DNA of 64,000 nucleotides from Nitrosomonas sp. (GCA_019745325.1 JAIETK010000008.1:1-64000); one strand, 5' to 3'. Shown: positions 34,772-47,855, counted from the stretch's first letter. Program-made: numbers and translations. Notes: generated from the letters alone by a model not told the origin.

Positions 34772-35073
34772 AGATTCCCCTATTTGTGCTGATGATGTCT
34801 AACGTAATATATAAGACATTTTATCCAATAATCCCGTTGAGAATGTCGTGTAATCACAGGGAATATTATCTATCATCCTGTTTTCATATTAATTGATAAA
34901 TTGAGTAAGACAGCTCATCAAAGCAAATGCGACCCATGCGATCAGTTAAGCATAACAATTTAATATTTCATAGGGTAACACTCTATTGTTTTTGATGCCA
35001 AGCGCCAAGTTTTATCCGACAACTCGATTGCAACTTCAACAATCGAGACGATCCGAAATCAGCTATAAAGCTG
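34772..35073. other. Array leader and intergenic region
   Basis: The array-start core GTTAGAC (minus strand, 34803-34797) lies here with no attC stem beyond it, so it may be an attI remnant or an attC lost by deletion. A weak promoter-like pair (TTGATG and TATCAA, 17 bases apart, minus strand near 34890-34920) could serve the cassettes. No intI frame is present. Confidence 0.4.
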
Positions 35074-38000
35074 CTAACGTTCCACCAACACCACTTCAGC
35101 CACTGTCACAGCATCATCCCTCCGATACTGCAACTCCACTTTATCCCCCGCCTTCAGTGTGCGCAAAATCGCTGCATACGACGCCAAATCGCTAACCGGT
35201 TGCCCGGCCAGTTGAATCAGAATGTCGCCTTGCTGCAGTCCGGCTTGTTGTGCCGGGGAGCCGGGGAGGGTGTTGTCGATGCGCACGCCTTCGCCCTGAA
35301 AAGCAAAATCTGGTACTGTACCGAGGCTGGCGGTTCGTTTTTCCCTCGGTTCGGTGGATTCAGCAGGAGCGGAGGCTGACGACGATAGCGTGACCGTCAG
35401 CGGTTCGATGCGGTTGGCGAGGTATTCGGTGGCTTCTTTCAGGATCGCGGCGATTTTGACCAACCCAGTGGTGTCGATTTTGTCGGCGGTGTCGCCGGGG
35501 GCATGGTAGTCCTCGTGCGCGCTGGCGAACAGTTGCGCGGCGGGCACGCCGGCCTGGATGAACGCGGCTTGGTCGCTGGAGCCGAAGTCGTCTTGCACGG
35601 CGTTGACCGGGATGCCGGTGACGAAGCTCGCGCCGCGGAAGATGTGCACCAGTTCGCGCGCGGTGCCGGTGCCGAATACTGTGACCGGGTTGTTTTCCAG
35701 CCGTCCGACGGTATCCAGATTGAGCATCGCGATGATTTTTTCAACCGGGAATTTGTCGCTGTCGCGGATATAGTGCTTGGAGCCAAGCAGACTCGCTTCT
35801 TCACCGGTGAAGGCGACGAAAATGACGGTGCGTTCCGGTTGCCATTTCGGCACGATCTGACGCGCGAGTTCGAGCATCACCGCGATGCCGCTGGCGTTGT
35901 CGTCCGCGCCGTGATGGATTTTGCCTTGATGCGCGGCGCGCACGTCGGGCCAGCCGGTGCCGAGGTGGTCGTAATGTGCGCCGATCACCAGGCTTTGCCC
36001 GGCGAGTTGCGGATTGGTGCCGGACAGAATGCCGACGACATTGCGCAGCGTGATATTGCCTTTCGGCAGCCCGACATCCTGTTGCCAGGTCTGGAAAAAG
36101 CTGCCGCTGTCGCCGCCGGGCAGCAGGCCGATTTGCTGGAATTGCTTGGCGATGTAGGTGGCCGCTTCGTCCAGTTCCGGCGTGCCGAGCTCGCGGCCTT
36201 TGAACGATTCGTGCGCCAGGTGATGAATGTCCGCCATCATGCGGCTTTCGGAAAACACCGGCGGCAGTTCCGCCAGGGCGCGGCGCGGTTTGGTGATGCC
36301 GGCATGCGCCGTGAGCGCGGCATTAAGCGCGTAGCCGTCTTTTTGCCGCACCGGTTGCGACAGTGGTGATTGCAGAACCGGCCATTGGCCTTTGTCGATA
36401 TTGATCAATTCATCGCCTTTGAATACCAGGTAGCTGTATTTGCGGTAATGCGGCAGTTTGTTGGCGAGTTCGGCCACAGCTTGAACGGTATCGGCGGCGG
36501 CCCACAGCAGCGTTTTATCGGGATTGGCGGATTGCCGCGCGCTCAATACCACGGCGTGGCCGCTCTGCGGATAGCGTTTATGATTGAGTTGCAATTGGCC
36601 GGATCGATACGAGACATCGCGACCGGCAAGATTTTGCAAAACGTTGTTCGCAAACCGGTTTTGCCATCCCAGAATCCACACGGTGCGGTCTTCGGGCAAT
36701 GTTTTCAGTTGCTCGTCGGTGACGATTTCCAGCGGACTGGCTTGGGTTCTTTGCCAGTTGACCGCCAATGCGCGGTAGGCTTCCAGCACGGCTTTTTGTT
36801 CGCGCGCGGGCAGGATCAGCAGCGGTTTTTCCGCGCCGAAACCTTGCGACAGCGCCGAGGGAATCTCGCGGCTATCGAGACGGCGGAACACGTCGAAATG
36901 CGGATCGAGGTCGATGCGCACCGGGCGGTTGGCGAACTCCAGTTCGAATGTCTGTTTTTGCTGCTCGACGATGATGTGTGATTCAGCCGCCATGTCCTCG
37001 CCTTCCAGCGTGACGGCGACCGGCACGTGTAAACGGTACGGTTCGCCCGCTTGGGTTTGTTCGACGGTGAGCGTGAGTTTATAACCGGCGCCGTGCGGTT
37101 CCGCCTCCGCGCTGCGCAGCACTAGATCCGGCGCGCCGGTACGATGTACCCATTGCTCGAATCGTTGTGTCAGATCCTTGCCGGTGACGGTATTGAACGT
37201 CGAGAGCAAATCGGCGAACGTCGCTTGCTGGAATTTGAATTGCTGATAGAACCGCCGCAATACTTTGGTGAAGGCATCGTCGCCCAATTCCAGCCGCAGC
37301 ATGTGGAAAAATAGCATGGTTTTGCCGTAGCCGACCGCTTCCGAGCTGGCGCTATGGCGCGACACGAAGCGGATCACCGGGAAATCTTTTTCCTTGCCGA
37401 CGAAATCGGCGTATTTCTGCAGCACGTCGCGGCGGTATTCCTCGCCTTTGCCACGTTGCTCGTTCACCAGATGATCGGCGAGGTAGGCGGTCAAACCTTC
37501 CGCCCAATTACCTTTGGCGTAATCGACGAACACGCCGTTGCCCCAGTAGTTATGCAGAATTTCGTGCGGATACGACGAATGCAGAATGAACGGCAGGCGG
37601 ATCACCTTGGAGCCGAGCAGCGTGAACGACGGCATGCCGTAGCCGGTTTCCCAGAAATTCTCGACCAGCGCGAACTTGCTGTAGGGGTAGGGGCCGATCA
37701 GCTTATTGTACATCGCGATGTACTGCGCGGTGGCGTCGAGATATTTCTGTGCCAGCGGTTGATCGGCGCTGCGCAAATACACCATCGCGTTGACCGCACC
37801 GGCGGATTGCGTATAGCGCTGGAATTTCGCGGCGATCAAGTAGATATCGTCCTGCGGCTGTTTTTCCTCCCAAACGATATGCTGTGCTTCACTGGTGGCA
37901 TTCTCGCGCACGAGCGATCCTTGACTCACAACATCCCAGCCGGACGGCACTTGAATGTCCAACTGAAAAGACACCAGCGCATCGCCGAAATGCGGATACC

Positions 38001-38469
38001 ACGCGCTGGCGCTTGCCAGAAACACGCCTTCCGGTGAAATCACGCCCGGCGTCGAACCGAAACTGCGCGAATATTCCTGCCCCGGTCCTTGCACCGCATG
38101 GTGGATCTTCCCGACGTATTGCAGCGTGAACGCCTGTTGGCCGGGTGGCACTGTCACCGTGTAATGCCGGATCGAAATCGGCCGCGATTTCAACGCAACC
38201 TCGTTTTCATCCGCCTGGATTGCCGCATCCTTCACGTCCGTAACCGCCAGCCCAGCGTGCAAATAAAATTCAAGCACCACCGGTTCACCGGCATTTCGCA
38301 GTTGCCCGGGAATCTGAATCCGGTCCTTGACGCGGATTTCTGATGTATCCGGCGACAACTGGATCTGCATGGTGTGGTGGAAGGTGGAGGTGGCGGAAGC
38401 GGTTGGGGAGCTGAGTAACACGACAAAAAACAGAAAAAAAGCGGTGAGGAGTTTTAACGATATCTGCAT
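35074..38469 (-). CDS. M1 aminopeptidase-M28 peptidase-PDZ fusion, secreted
   Basis: This is an 1131-residue exported peptidase. A signal peptide at 1-27 is followed by an M1-like beta region and a gluzincin domain with HEILH at 302-306 and the downstream Glu in [10 protein letters not shown] linker region follows (about 540-730). An M28 peptidase domain at about 780-1010 has metal motifs HYDHLG near 829, [21 protein letters not shown] and [12 protein letters not shown]-terminal PDZ domain occupies about 1045-1131 ([16 protein letters not shown]). The two metalloproteases in one chain are unusual. It probably cuts peptides in the periplasm or outside the cell. The minus-strand gene has no close partners. 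Confidence 0.87.
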   Translation of the reverse strand: MQISLKLLTAFFLFFVVLLSSPTASATSTFHHTMQIQLSPDTSEIRVKDRIQIPGQLRNAGEPVVLEFYLHAGLAVTDVKDAAIQADENEVALKSRPISIRHYTVTVPPGQQAFTLQYVGKIHHAVQGPGQEYSRSFGSTPGVISPEGVFLASASAWYPHFGDALVSFQLDIQVPSGWDVVSQGSLVRENATSEAQHIVWEEKQPQDDIYLIAAKFQRYTQSAGAVNAMVYLRSADQPLAQKYLDATAQYIAMYNKLIGPYPYSKFALVENFWETGYGMPSFTLLGSKVIRLPFILHSSYPHEILHNYWGNGVFVDYAKGNWAEGLTAYLADHLVNEQRGKGEEYRRDVLQKYADFVGKEKDFPVIRFVSRHSASSEAVGYGKTMLFFHMLRLELGDDAFTKVLRRFYQQFKFQQATFADLLSTFNTVTGKDLTQRFEQWVHRTGAPDLVLRSAEAEPHGAGYKLTLTVEQTQAGEPYRLHVPVAVTLEGEDMAAESHIIVEQQKQTFELEFANRPVRIDLDPHFDVFRRLDSREIPSALSQGFGAEKPLLILPAREQKAVLEAYRALAVNWQRTQASPLEIVTDEQLKTLPEDRTVWILGWQNRFANNVLQNLAGRDVSYRSGQLQLNHKRYPQSGHAVVLSARQSANPDKTLLWAAADTVQAVAELANKLPHYRKYSYLVFKGDELINIDKGQWPVLQSPLSQPVRQKDGYALNAALTAHAGITKPRRALAELPPVFSESRMMADIHHLAHESFKGRELGTPELDEAATYIAKQFQQIGLLPGGDSGSFFQTWQQDVGLPKGNITLRNVVGILSGTNPQLAGQSLVIGAHYDHLGTGWPDVRAAHQGKIHHGADDNASGIAVMLELARQIVPKWQPERTVIFVAFTGEEASLLGSKHYIRDSDKFPVEKIIAMLNLDTVGRLENNPVTVFGTGTARELVHIFRGASFVTGIPVNAVQDDFGSSDQAAFIQAGVPAAQLFASAHEDYHAPGDTADKIDTTGLVKIAAILKEATEYLANRIEPLTVTLSSSASAPAESTEPREKRTASLGTVPDFAFQGEGVRIDNTLPGSPAQQAGLQQGDILIQLAGQPVSDLASYAAILRTLKAGDKVELQYRRDDAVTVAEVVLVER

Positions 38470-38623
38470 ACTTTTGGCAATCTGGAAGATAAGTTGTTGA
38501 TTGGAGATTACGGCGATATCAAGCTTATCGCTGTCATTGTTCTATGATAGCGCATGTTTACTTTCCTTTTGCGGGTGTGTTTTAATGTTTTGTGTCATTC
38601 GAATAATCATCTCCTGAATCTCT

Positions 38624-39721
38624 ATGAAACACATCAAACAGAATTTCTCAATTTTTGCACTGAACGGCCTTTTACTGCCGTGTCTTTTTTTAACCGCTTC
38701 TTCGGTGAATGCCAGTGATTTCATCACCGGCGAACACCAGCTCTCCGTCAAGGAAAAACGCGCCGGGGAAGCATATTACCGCGCCGATTCGAAGTGGATG
38801 ATTTATCAGGCGGAAGTGGCGGACGATAATCCGTTTTACCAGATTTTCCTGAAGAATATCGAATCCGGCGCGGTGACGCAGGTTTCGCCGGGCAGCGGCA
38901 AGACTACGTGCGCATGGGTGCATCCGGCGCAGGAAAAAGTGCTGTTTTCCTCGACGCACGACGATGCGCAAGCCAAAGCCAAGATGATCGAGGAAATCGA
39001 GCGGCGCAAAGCGGGGGAGCAGAAGTCGTATGCGTGGGATTACGATGAATATTACGATATTTACGAAACCGGTTTCGATGGCAAAAACATACGGAATCTA
39101 ACCAATACACTGGGTTACGATGCAGAAGCCTCATGGTCGCCGGACGGCAAGCTGATCGCGTTTGCCTCCAACCGCCGCGCGTACAGCGGTGAATTGTCCG
39201 AAGAAGAACAAGCGCTGTTCAAAGCGAATCCGGCTTCTATGATCGATATTTACATCATGGACGCGGACGGTTCCAACGTGAAGCGCTTGACGCACACCAA
39301 GAGCTACGACGGCGGCCCGTTCTTCAGCCCCGACGGTAAACGCATCGTGTGGCGGCGATTCTCCGACAGCGGGCGGGAAGCGGAAATTTTCACGATGAAC
39401 ATCGACGGCACCGATCAGAAACAGATTACCCGTTTGAATGTGATGTCGTGGGCGCCTTTTTACCATCCGTCCGGCAAATACATCATCTTCGCCACCAACT
39501 TGCACGGTCATCGTAACTTTGAATTGTATATCGTCGACGTTGACGGCACCAAAGAACCGGTGCGCGTGACCGACAAGGACGGCTTCGACGGTTTGCCGGT
39601 TTTCACGCCGGACGGTAACTACATCACCTGGACCAGCGATCGCACGCCGGGCAAGAAAGGGTTGTTATTTCACGGGAAGTGGAATCACCAAAAAGCATTG
39701 GAGAGTCTTTCGCTGCAATAG
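38624..39721 (+). CDS. TolB-like beta-propeller protein (PD40 repeats)
   Basis: This 365-residue exported protein has a signal peptide (about 1-31) and several WD40-like PD40 repeats: WSPDGKLIAFASNR near 171, FSPDGKRIVWRRF near 231, YHPSGKYIIFATN and FTPDGNYITWTSDR near 335. The N-terminal TolB domain of the Tol-Pal system is lacking, so it is not TolB itself. It may be a surface or periplasmic binding protein. It is divergent from the large peptidase gene across 154 bases. Confidence 0.85.
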   Translation: MKHIKQNFSIFALNGLLLPCLFLTASSVNASDFITGEHQLSVKEKRAGEAYYRADSKWMIYQAEVADDNPFYQIFLKNIESGAVTQVSPGSGKTTCAWVHPAQEKVLFSSTHDDAQAKAKMIEEIERRKAGEQKSYAWDYDEYYDIYETGFDGKNIRNLTNTLGYDAEASWSPDGKLIAFASNRRAYSGELSEEEQALFKANPASMIDIYIMDADGSNVKRLTHTKSYDGGPFFSPDGKRIVWRRFSDSGREAEIFTMNIDGTDQKQITRLNVMSWAPFYHPSGKYIIFATNLHGHRNFELYIVDVDGTKEPVRVTDKDGFDGLPVFTPDGNYITWTSDRTPGKKGLLFHGKWNHQKALESLSLQ

Positions 39722-39754
39722 CGCAAGCTTCGGCGCATTGATTGGCTGGATGTT

Positions 39755-41209
39755 CTATTCTGCCGCCGATGCGTCCGAGAAAAACTTCTCCTTGCGTTTT
39801 TGCTCGTCAAAATAAAGCGGTTCGCCGGGTTCCAGTTTGTTGCCCAGGTTCTGGATTTGCATCCAGATGTCCGGGAATTGGTTGAGCCGCTTGAAGCGGC
39901 GCGCGTTCTTCTTGAAATCCCGCTTATTGTTGGCTTTGTAAAGTATTTCGAATAATAGCAACCACCCCGGAATATTCTGTTGATTGGTTGCCAATAGTTT
40001 TTGCAAGGCTTGAACGGCTTCGTCGGTTTTATCCTGCGCGATTAAGGCGCGTGCTTCCGCTATGATCTGATCATCCGGAGCGGGCGGGTTTTCCGGTACT
40101 TGTCCGGCATTTTCGTCCTGACGCAGAAAAAGCGCTTCATAACGCCGGCGTTCATCGGTATCGAGGATGGTAACAATGTCCGAAGCATGCGCGTGTCTTT
40201 CCTTGATTTTGCGGTAACTTCGTAACATGATGAGAACAATCAGCATGGTCAGCAGGATTCCAATGAGTAAGATGTTATCCGCGGAAATCAGATCTTCCAA
40301 AGAAGTGCCGGGAGCTTCATCTGCGCTGATATCCGGTACGGTCTGCGCGCTGCCGGCTTGTTGAAATGGTGCGATGGCTTCGTGCGCGATGCTTTGCTGT
40401 TGGTCGGCTTCCGTCGCAATGGCCGGTTCCGCTGCGGGCGGTATCGTTTCCGCTAGCAATTCACTTTCAGTTTGAGGTGCTACATTTTCCGGCGGAGGGC
40501 TGGATTGTTCGAGCGGCGGCGCATTTTCGTGGGGTGTTACTGCGGTTTCCTGAACGGGTTCGGGGCTTTCATCGTGCATTGTCACGGGTGTTGTGACTGC
40601 CGGTGGTTTGCCGGTGTGCTGGTTTTTTGCTTCCAGCAGGGTTTGGAATTCGTTTAATCGAGTTTCCAGTAATCCTATCTGCTGAATTAGCGTGTTCAGT
40701 TCGAGCGATTCCGTTCCGGCTTCATGATCGAGTTGCGCAATCAATCGCGTGACCTGCGGGTCATTGACTGATCTGGCAAGCTTTACTGGCGGCACGGTTT
40801 GCGGCTGGTTTTGCGGTGTTTTTTTCACGGCGGGCGCTTTGTGCGATTGCTTTGCGGTTTTCGCATAAGCACCAATGGTTCTTAAATCCGGAAAGTGAAT
40901 GATGGTGCCGGCAGCCAGAGGTTGATAACCGCCGCCGGGAAAATGCTGCGGATTGGTCCGGATGATGGCGCGGATCAGACTATCTCGCGCCGCGGGGTTT
41001 TGCGGATAAACCAGCCGGGCGGTTTCTCGAATATCTTCACCGGGTAATATCTGCCACATCATTCCCGGTCTGGCGGGATTTTGCGCGGAAGCGCTTCGTG
41101 TATCGGATGCGATGCGGGTATTGTCAGAATCGGAAAGCGCTGTTCCGGCGCCGAGGCCCGTGAGTAAAAGGATTGCGGCCAATAGCAATTTGCCGGTGGG
41201 AGCGGTCAT
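39755..41209 (-). CDS. FimV/HubP-like protein
   Basis: This 484-residue protein has an N-terminal hydrophobic signal (about 7-25) and a FimV-type peptidoglycan-binding/LysM-like region at about 50-112 (WQILPGEDIRETARLVYPQNP...RAIIRTNPQHF). A coiled coil sits near 165-195 and a Pro/Glu-rich segment at 200-295. One membrane helix spans about 308-328, and the cytoplasmic part carries TPR-like repeats (IIAEARALIAQDKTDEAVQALQ) and the C-terminal FimV tail. Such proteins mark the cell pole and support pili or flagella. It is shorter than typical FimV (700-900). The family assignment is firm in architecture and moderate in name. Confidence 0.75.
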   Translation of the reverse strand: MTAPTGKLLLAAILLLTGLGAGTALSDSDNTRIASDTRSASAQNPARPGMMWQILPGEDIRETARLVYPQNPAARDSLIRAIIRTNPQHFPGGGYQPLAAGTIIHFPDLRTIGAYAKTAKQSHKAPAVKKTPQNQPQTVPPVKLARSVNDPQVTRLIAQLDHEAGTESLELNTLIQQIGLLETRLNEFQTLLEAKNQHTGKPPAVTTPVTMHDESPEPVQETAVTPHENAPPLEQSSPPPENVAPQTESELLAETIPPAAEPAIATEADQQQSIAHEAIAPFQQAGSAQTVPDISADEAPGTSLEDLISADNILLIGILLTMLIVLIMLRSYRKIKERHAHASDIVTILDTDERRRYEALFLRQDENAGQVPENPPAPDDQIIAEARALIAQDKTDEAVQALQKLLATNQQNIPGWLLLFEILYKANNKRDFKKNARRFKRLNQFPDIWMQIQNLGNKLEPGEPLYFDEQKRKEKFFSDASAAE

Positions 41210-41228
41210 CTAGTCAGTTGTTACCGGT

Positions 41229-41675
41229 TTATTTACAATACTTTTTGATTGCTTTGTTGGCATCGTCAATTTTTCTTTGCCGCAGATCATCATCGACATA
41301 AACAACGCCGCCGGCGCCATCGGGGATCGTCAAACGGGGGGAATCCGCGTACATTCTGAGCTGCGTTTGGGCTTCAATGCACTTCTTTTTGTTTTCTTCA
41401 GACTTGGCTTGCAGCTTGGCGTCTTCTTCCCGCCGCTCTTGCCGGCGCTTGTCAAATTCTTCTCTTTGATCGGATACATCCTTGGTTGGGCCATGCCCGC
41501 CGGCAACCGGTGAAGATTTGATATTCAACCGCTTACCTTCAGCTTTCACGTCGGGCGGCGGCGGCCGGTCGGTATATTGCGTTTTGCCGTGTTCATCGAT
41601 CCATTTATAAATTTGGGCGCTGGCGGTCGAGGTATTTAACAATATTATAAATCCTAACCACACGAAAACTTTCAT
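41229..41675 (-). CDS. DUF4124 periplasmic protein
   Basis: This 148-residue exported protein, read from the ATG at 41675 with GGAGCG upstream, has a signal peptide (about 1-21, ending TASA). DUF4124 follows (QIYKWIDEHGKTQYTDRPPP), then a charged coiled region (DQREEFDKRRQERREEDAKLQ). The function of DUF4124 is unknown. An earlier ATG would extend the protein by 26 residues but would move the signal peptide inside. It lies 19 bases upstream of the FimV-like gene on the same strand. Confidence 0.8.
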   Translation of the reverse strand: MKVFVWLGFIILLNTSTASAQIYKWIDEHGKTQYTDRPPPPDVKAEGKRLNIKSSPVAGGHGPTKDVSDQREEFDKRRQERREEDAKLQAKSEENKKKCIEAQTQLRMYADSPRLTIPDGAGGVVYVDDDLRQRKIDDANKAIKKYCK

Positions 41676-41755
41676 TGCACGCTCCAAAAATGAATAATCC
41701 GGGTACATCGGTATTGCATTTATGCAACTTAAAGAATTTGCACATTTAATCATAG

Positions 41756-43309
<1,554 letters not shown>

Positions 43310-43321
43310 TCACTGACCATT

Positions 43322-44884
43322 ATGCATCAGAAAATCCTGATTCTGGATTTCGGCTCCCAGTACACGCAGCTGATTGCCCGCCGGGTACGCGAAACCAATG
43401 TGTATTGCGAACTGCATCCGTATGATACCGATCCCGAGTGGATTAAAGCTTTCGCGCCGCAAGGCATTATCCTATCCGGCGGTCCTGCATCAGTCTTCGA
43501 GGAGGAAACACCGCGAGCGCCGCAAATTGTCTTTGAACTCGGGGTGCCGGTGCTGGGCATTTGTTACGGCATGCAAACAATGGCCGCGCAATTGGGCGGC
43601 GCAGTTGAAAGCGCCCGGGTGCGCGAATTTGGTTATGCCGAATTGCAAACGAAGGCATCCGGCGCGCTCTTCCGGGACATTCGAGACCGTATCAATCAGG
43701 ACGGCGAAGGCATTTTGGAAGTGTGGATGAGTCACGGCGATTCGGTGGTTTCTTTGCCGGCCGGATTTGAAGTCATGGCGTTTAACGCCGCTACCCCGAT
43801 TGCGGCAATGGCCGACGACCGGCGCCGGTTTTACGGCATTCAATTCCATCCCGAAGTGACGCATACGTTGCAAGGCAAGGTGATAATCGAGCGTTTTGTG
43901 CACGACATTTGCGGCTTGGGGCGCGATTGGAACATGCCGGATTATGTTGTGGAAGCGATCGGAAAAATTCGCGCGATGGTTGGGAGCGATCAAGTAATTC
44001 TGGGTTTATCCGGCGGTGTGGATTCATCGGTCGCGGCGGCGTTGATTCATCGCGCCATCGGCGATCAATTGACGTGCGTATTCGTCGACAACGGTTTGTT
44101 GCGCGCCAACGAAGCGAAGCAGGTGATGGAAACCTTCGCCAGCAATCTCGCGGTTAAGGTCATTCATGTTGATGCCAGTTATGATTTCTTCTTGAATCTC
44201 AAAGGCATTAGCGATCCGGAGATGAAGCGCAAGATTATCGGGCGGGAATTTGTCGAAGTCTTTCAGCGCGAGTCGGCAAAAATCAGCGATGCGAAATGGC
44301 TTGCGCAAGGCACGATATATCCCGACGTGATCGAATCCGCAGGCGGCAAGACCAAAAAAGCGCACACGATCAAATCGCACCATAACGTCGGCGGTCTGCC
44401 GGAAACATTGCACTTGAAATTACTCGAGCCGTTGCGTGAATTATTCAAGGATGAAGTGCGCGAATTGGGATTGGTGCTTGGCTTGCCGCGCGAAATGGTT
44501 TTCCGCCACCCGTTCCCGGGGCCAGGGTTGGGGGTACGTATCCTGGGTGAAGTGAAATTCGAATATGCCGAGCTGTTGCGTCATGCCGATCAGATTTTTA
44601 TTGAGGAACTGCAGCGTTCCGGCTGGTACGAAAAAACCTCGCAAGCATTCGCGGTGTTTTTGCCGGTGAAATCGGTCGGTGTGATGGGGGATGGGCGCAC
44701 ATATGAATATGTCATCGCTTTGAGGGCGGTGCAAACCCAGGATTTCATGACTGCCAATTGGGCGGAATTGCCCTATTCACTGTTAAGCAAAGTTTCCAAC
44801 CGCATTATCAACGAAATCCGCGGAATCAATCGCGTGGTTTACGATATCTCCGGTAAGCCGCCAGCGACAATTGAGTGGGAATAG
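43322..44884 (+). CDS. guaA: GMP synthase (glutamine-hydrolysing)
   Basis: This 520-residue enzyme converts XMP to GMP. The N-terminal class I glutaminase has the Cys nucleophile in ICYGMQTMA (about 80-88) and the FHPEVTHT His/Glu pair. The ATP pyrophosphatase PP-loop is [16 protein letters not shown] near 224-239, and the C-terminal GMP synthase domain ends in PPATIEWE. It is the second gene of guaBA. Confidence 0.97.
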   Translation: MHQKILILDFGSQYTQLIARRVRETNVYCELHPYDTDPEWIKAFAPQGIILSGGPASVFEEETPRAPQIVFELGVPVLGICYGMQTMAAQLGGAVESARVREFGYAELQTKASGALFRDIRDRINQDGEGILEVWMSHGDSVVSLPAGFEVMAFNAATPIAAMADDRRRFYGIQFHPEVTHTLQGKVIIERFVHDICGLGRDWNMPDYVVEAIGKIRAMVGSDQVILGLSGGVDSSVAAALIHRAIGDQLTCVFVDNGLLRANEAKQVMETFASNLAVKVIHVDASYDFFLNLKGISDPEMKRKIIGREFVEVFQRESAKISDAKWLAQGTIYPDVIESAGGKTKKAHTIKSHHNVGGLPETLHLKLLEPLRELFKDEVRELGLVLGLPREMVFRHPFPGPGLGVRILGEVKFEYAELLRHADQIFIEELQRSGWYEKTSQAFAVFLPVKSVGVMGDGRTYEYVIALRAVQTQDFMTANWAELPYSLLSKVSNRIINEIRGINRVVYDISGKPPATIEWE

Positions 44885-44892
44885 CGCAATAA

Positions 44893-44926
44893 AAAGGGTC
44901 TCAGCACCGTCAGCTTGCCGAGACCC
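44893..44926 (-). terminator. Terminator of acnA
   Basis: The stem GGGTCTC/GAGACCC (44896-44902 with 44920-44926), with an inner GCA/TGC pairing, is followed on the minus strand by TTTTTATTG. It serves acnA and may also act from the guaA side. Confidence 0.85.
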
Positions 44927-44951
44927 TGAGAATTCAATTGCGGGCAAAAGC

Positions 44952-47855
44952 TTACGCCATCAATTCCCTTAACACATAAGGCAGAATGCCGCCGTGTTTA
45001 AAGTAATCGACTTCAATAGCGGTATCGATGCGGCACAATAACTGAACCGGTTGCGTGCTGCCGTCTTTCCGGCGGATAACCAGCGTGACATCCTGTTGCG
45101 GCTGGATGTTGTTGAGTTCCAGTATGTCAAATTGCTCATGACCTTTGATGCCGAGTGTCTCAATGCTGTCGTTTTCCTTGAATTGCAGCGGCAGGACACC
45201 CATGCCAATCAAATTGCTGCGGTGAATGCGTTCGAAGCTGGTGGCGATGACGGCTTTGACGCCTAATAATTGCGTGCCTTTTGCAGCCCAATCGCGGCTG
45301 GAACCGGTGCCGTACTCCTTACCGCCGAAAACTACGGTCGGAATACCGTTTGCCTGGTATTTCATTGCAGCGTCGTAAATACTCATTTGTTCCGGTGGAG
45401 TGCCGGTTGTGCCTTGATAGAGCGTGATGCCGCCTTCGCTGCCGGGAATCATCAAATTTTTGATGCGAACGTTGGCGAAGGTGCCGCGCATCATCACTTC
45501 ATGGTGGCCGCGGCGAGCGCCGTAGCTATTGAAGTCCGCTTTGGCGACATGGTGTTCCAGCAGATAGCGGCCAGCCGGGGAGGTTTCCTTGATCGAACCG
45601 GCCGGACTGATGTGATCGGTCGTTACGGAGTCACCGAAAACGCCTAAGGCATGAGCGCCGCGAATGTCGTTACTGCCGTTGGATGCGGCCGGTTGCAGCG
45701 AGAAGCCCTGGAAAAAGGGCGGCTCGGCAATATAAGTCGAAGGCGGCCAGTTGTAAGTTTGTCCGGTTACCGATGTGACGCGATTCCACAGTTCATGGTC
45801 CTTGGTGAGGTGGCTGTACAAGCTGCGGAATGTATCGGCGTTGGTGGCATATTTCATCAAGGCGTGAATTTCCGCGCTACTCGGCCAAATGTCTTTTAGC
45901 CAGACAGGTTGATTGTTTTTGCCGATGCCCAGCGGTTCGGCGGTCAGATCTTTCAGAATGGTGCCGGCAATGGCATAAGCGACAACCAGCGGTGGCGACG
46001 CCAGGAAGTTGGCCCGGATATTTGAATGGATGCGGGCTTCGAAATTGCGGTTGCCGGATAACACTGCAGCGCAAACCAAATCGTTCTTAACGACGGCTTC
46101 TTCGATCGGTTCGGCCAGCGGTCCGGCATTACCGATGCAGGTGGTGCATCCGTAACCGACCAGATTAAAACCCAGCTGTTCCAGATAAGGCAACAATCCC
46201 GTGACGGTTAAATAATCGGTAACCACGCGCGAACCGGGCGCTAATGATGTCTTGATATGTTGTTTGACCGACAAGCCTTTATCAACCGCTTTTTTAGCGA
46301 GCAGGCCGGCAGCCAGCAATACGCTGGGATTGGAGGTGTTGGTGCAGGAAGTGATTGCCGCAATCAGCACATCGCCATGGCCCAGTTCGATCGAAGAATT
46401 GTAGATTTCAGTATCGCAGTGGTCGGTGGAATTTATGCTAGGCCGGTTGCTGCTCATTTCCGCAATATGGCGGGAGACCATGCGCCGCTCGACGCTTCCA
46501 ACACCCGGTACACTGGCGGCTTCCGAGGCTCCCGACCGCTTTTCGTCAGGGTTGCTGGAATTGAGCTGGATGGATTCACCGGAATCCTGGGTGTGGCGAT
46601 TGCGCACTGGATAGCGTTGATTGATTTCATCTTGCTGTTTGCCATAGCCGCTTTCTTTAACCGGCTTGGTGAAGAGTTCTGTGAATTTGGCTTTAATGGC
46701 TGCGAGTTCAATCCGATCCTGCGGTCGTTTAGGGCCGGCCAGGGAGGGGACGATCGATCCCAGATCCAGTGTCAATTCGCTGCTATAGTCGATGTCGCCT
46801 TTGCGCGGAATTCCAAATAATCCCTGTGCGTTAAAATAAGCCTGGAATGCGGCGATTTCGTCAGTGCTGCGTCCGGTGCCTCTGAAATAATCTATGGTTA
46901 CATCATCAACCGGGAAAAAACCCATCGTGGCACCATATTCCGGTGCCATATTGGCGATTGTTGCGCGATCCGGCAGGGAGAGCGAAGCTGTTCCGTCGCC
47001 AAAAAATTCGACGAATTTGCCAACAACATTCGCTTGGCGCAGCATTTCCGTGATAGTCAGCACCAAGTCAGTTGCAGTGACACCTTCACGCAACTGGCCG
47101 GTGAGATTTACACCCACGACATCCGGCGTGAGGAAGTAAACCGGCTGCCCCAACATGCCGGCCTCCGCTTCGATGCCTCCGACACCCCAGCCGACGACGC
47201 CGATGCCGTTAATCATGGTGGTATGAGAGTCGGTGCCAACCAGTGTATCAGGATATACCAATCCATCTTTACGGTGCACGCCGCGGGCAAGATATTCGAG
47301 ATTGACTTGATGCACGATACCGATCCCGGGAGGGATGACTTTAAACGTATCGAAGGCTTGCATACCCCATTTGATAAATTGATAGCGTTCGTTATTCCGG
47401 GAAAATTCTATTTCCATATTGCGCTGAATCGCATCGCTCGTGCCGTAGTGGTCAACTTGAATGGAATGATCGACTACCAGATCAACGGGGACCAATGGTT
47501 CGATCAGCTTAGGATTTTTTCCTAGTTTGACGGCAGCGCTGCGCATGGCCGCCAGATCGACCAATAAAGGTACGCCGGTAAAATCTTGCAAAACGATGCG
47601 CGATACGACAAACGGTATTTCATCGGTTCTCGCAGCATTCGGTTTCCAATTGGCTAATTGACGAATATGGGTTTCGGTAATTTTCTTGTTGTCGTAATTG
47701 CGTAATACCGATTCGAGTATGATGCGGATCGATACCGGTAAGCGGGATATGACGCCAACGCCATTTTGTTCCAACATTGGAAGCGAGTAATAAGTTGCTG
47801 TGTTGCCAGGTGCAATAGATAATTCTTGCAAACTGCCGAATAAATTGTGATTCAT
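44952..47855 (-). CDS. acnA: Aconitate hydratase with an internal insertion
   Basis: This 967-residue aconitase catalyses citrate-isocitrate exchange. The 4Fe-4S ligands are in [10 protein letters not shown] and [10 protein letters not shown], and the swivelling domain has [22 protein letters not shown] and [14 protein letters not shown]. The usual length is about 890-900. The excess lies in an in-frame insert at about residues 405-490 (DNA 46385-46640), between the barrel region and the Cys motif, with the low-conservation sequence [21 protein letters not shown]. The insert should sit on a surface linker and may not affect activity. A terminator follows the gene. Confidence 0.95.
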   Translation of the reverse strand: MNHNLFGSLQELSIAPGNTATYYSLPMLEQNGVGVISRLPVSIRIILESVLRNYDNKKITETHIRQLANWKPNAARTDEIPFVVSRIVLQDFTGVPLLVDLAAMRSAAVKLGKNPKLIEPLVPVDLVVDHSIQVDHYGTSDAIQRNMEIEFSRNNERYQFIKWGMQAFDTFKVIPPGIGIVHQVNLEYLARGVHRKDGLVYPDTLVGTDSHTTMINGIGVVGWGVGGIEAEAGMLGQPVYFLTPDVVGVNLTGQLREGVTATDLVLTITEMLRQANVVGKFVEFFGDGTASLSLPDRATIANMAPEYGATMGFFPVDDVTIDYFRGTGRSTDEIAAFQAYFNAQGLFGIPRKGDIDYSSELTLDLGSIVPSLAGPKRPQDRIELAAIKAKFTELFTKPVKESGYGKQQDEINQRYPVRNRHTQDSGESIQLNSSNPDEKRSGASEAASVPGVGSVERRMVSRHIAEMSSNRPSINSTDHCDTEIYNSSIELGHGDVLIAAITSCTNTSNPSVLLAAGLLAKKAVDKGLSVKQHIKTSLAPGSRVVTDYLTVTGLLPYLEQLGFNLVGYGCTTCIGNAGPLAEPIEEAVVKNDLVCAAVLSGNRNFEARIHSNIRANFLASPPLVVAYAIAGTILKDLTAEPLGIGKNNQPVWLKDIWPSSAEIHALMKYATNADTFRSLYSHLTKDHELWNRVTSVTGQTYNWPPSTYIAEPPFFQGFSLQPAASNGSNDIRGAHALGVFGDSVTTDHISPAGSIKETSPAGRYLLEHHVAKADFNSYGARRGHHEVMMRGTFANVRIKNLMIPGSEGGITLYQGTTGTPPEQMSIYDAAMKYQANGIPTVVFGGKEYGTGSSRDWAAKGTQLLGVKAVIATSFERIHRSNLIGMGVLPLQFKENDSIETLGIKGHEQFDILELNNIQPQQDVTLVIRRKDGSTQPVQLLCRIDTAIEVDYFKHGGILPYVLRELMA

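Larger units (their letters stand above)
33070..34803 (-). mobile_element. Integrase-less integron cassette array (CALIN)
   Basis: Three minus-strand ORFs are separated by attC recombination sites. Core sites, read on the minus strand, are GTTAGAC at 34803-34797 (array start), GTTATAC at 34376-34370 and GTTAGAG at 33796-33790. The complementary R'' boxes are GCCTAAC (34447-34441) and GTATAAC (33855-33849). Each ORF starts 13-33 bases after a core site and ends close to the next attC, as cassettes do. Cassette 3 is 34802-34376, cassette 2 is 34375-33796, and cassette 1 starts at 33795 and ends in a half attC near 33070. No intI gene occurs on either side. Base composition differs from cassette to cassette. 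Confidence 0.85.

Noticed and set aside
34803..35073. A possible intI gene at the right end of the cassette array
   Set aside because: An integrase would be read on the plus strand here; no frame longer than about 70 codons exists before the peptidase gene, and none shows tyrosine-recombinase residues.
35503..36369. 288-codon plus-strand frame opposite the large peptidase gene
   Set aside because: It lies wholly inside the M28 coding region, with His/Arg-rich composition typical of an antisense shadow.
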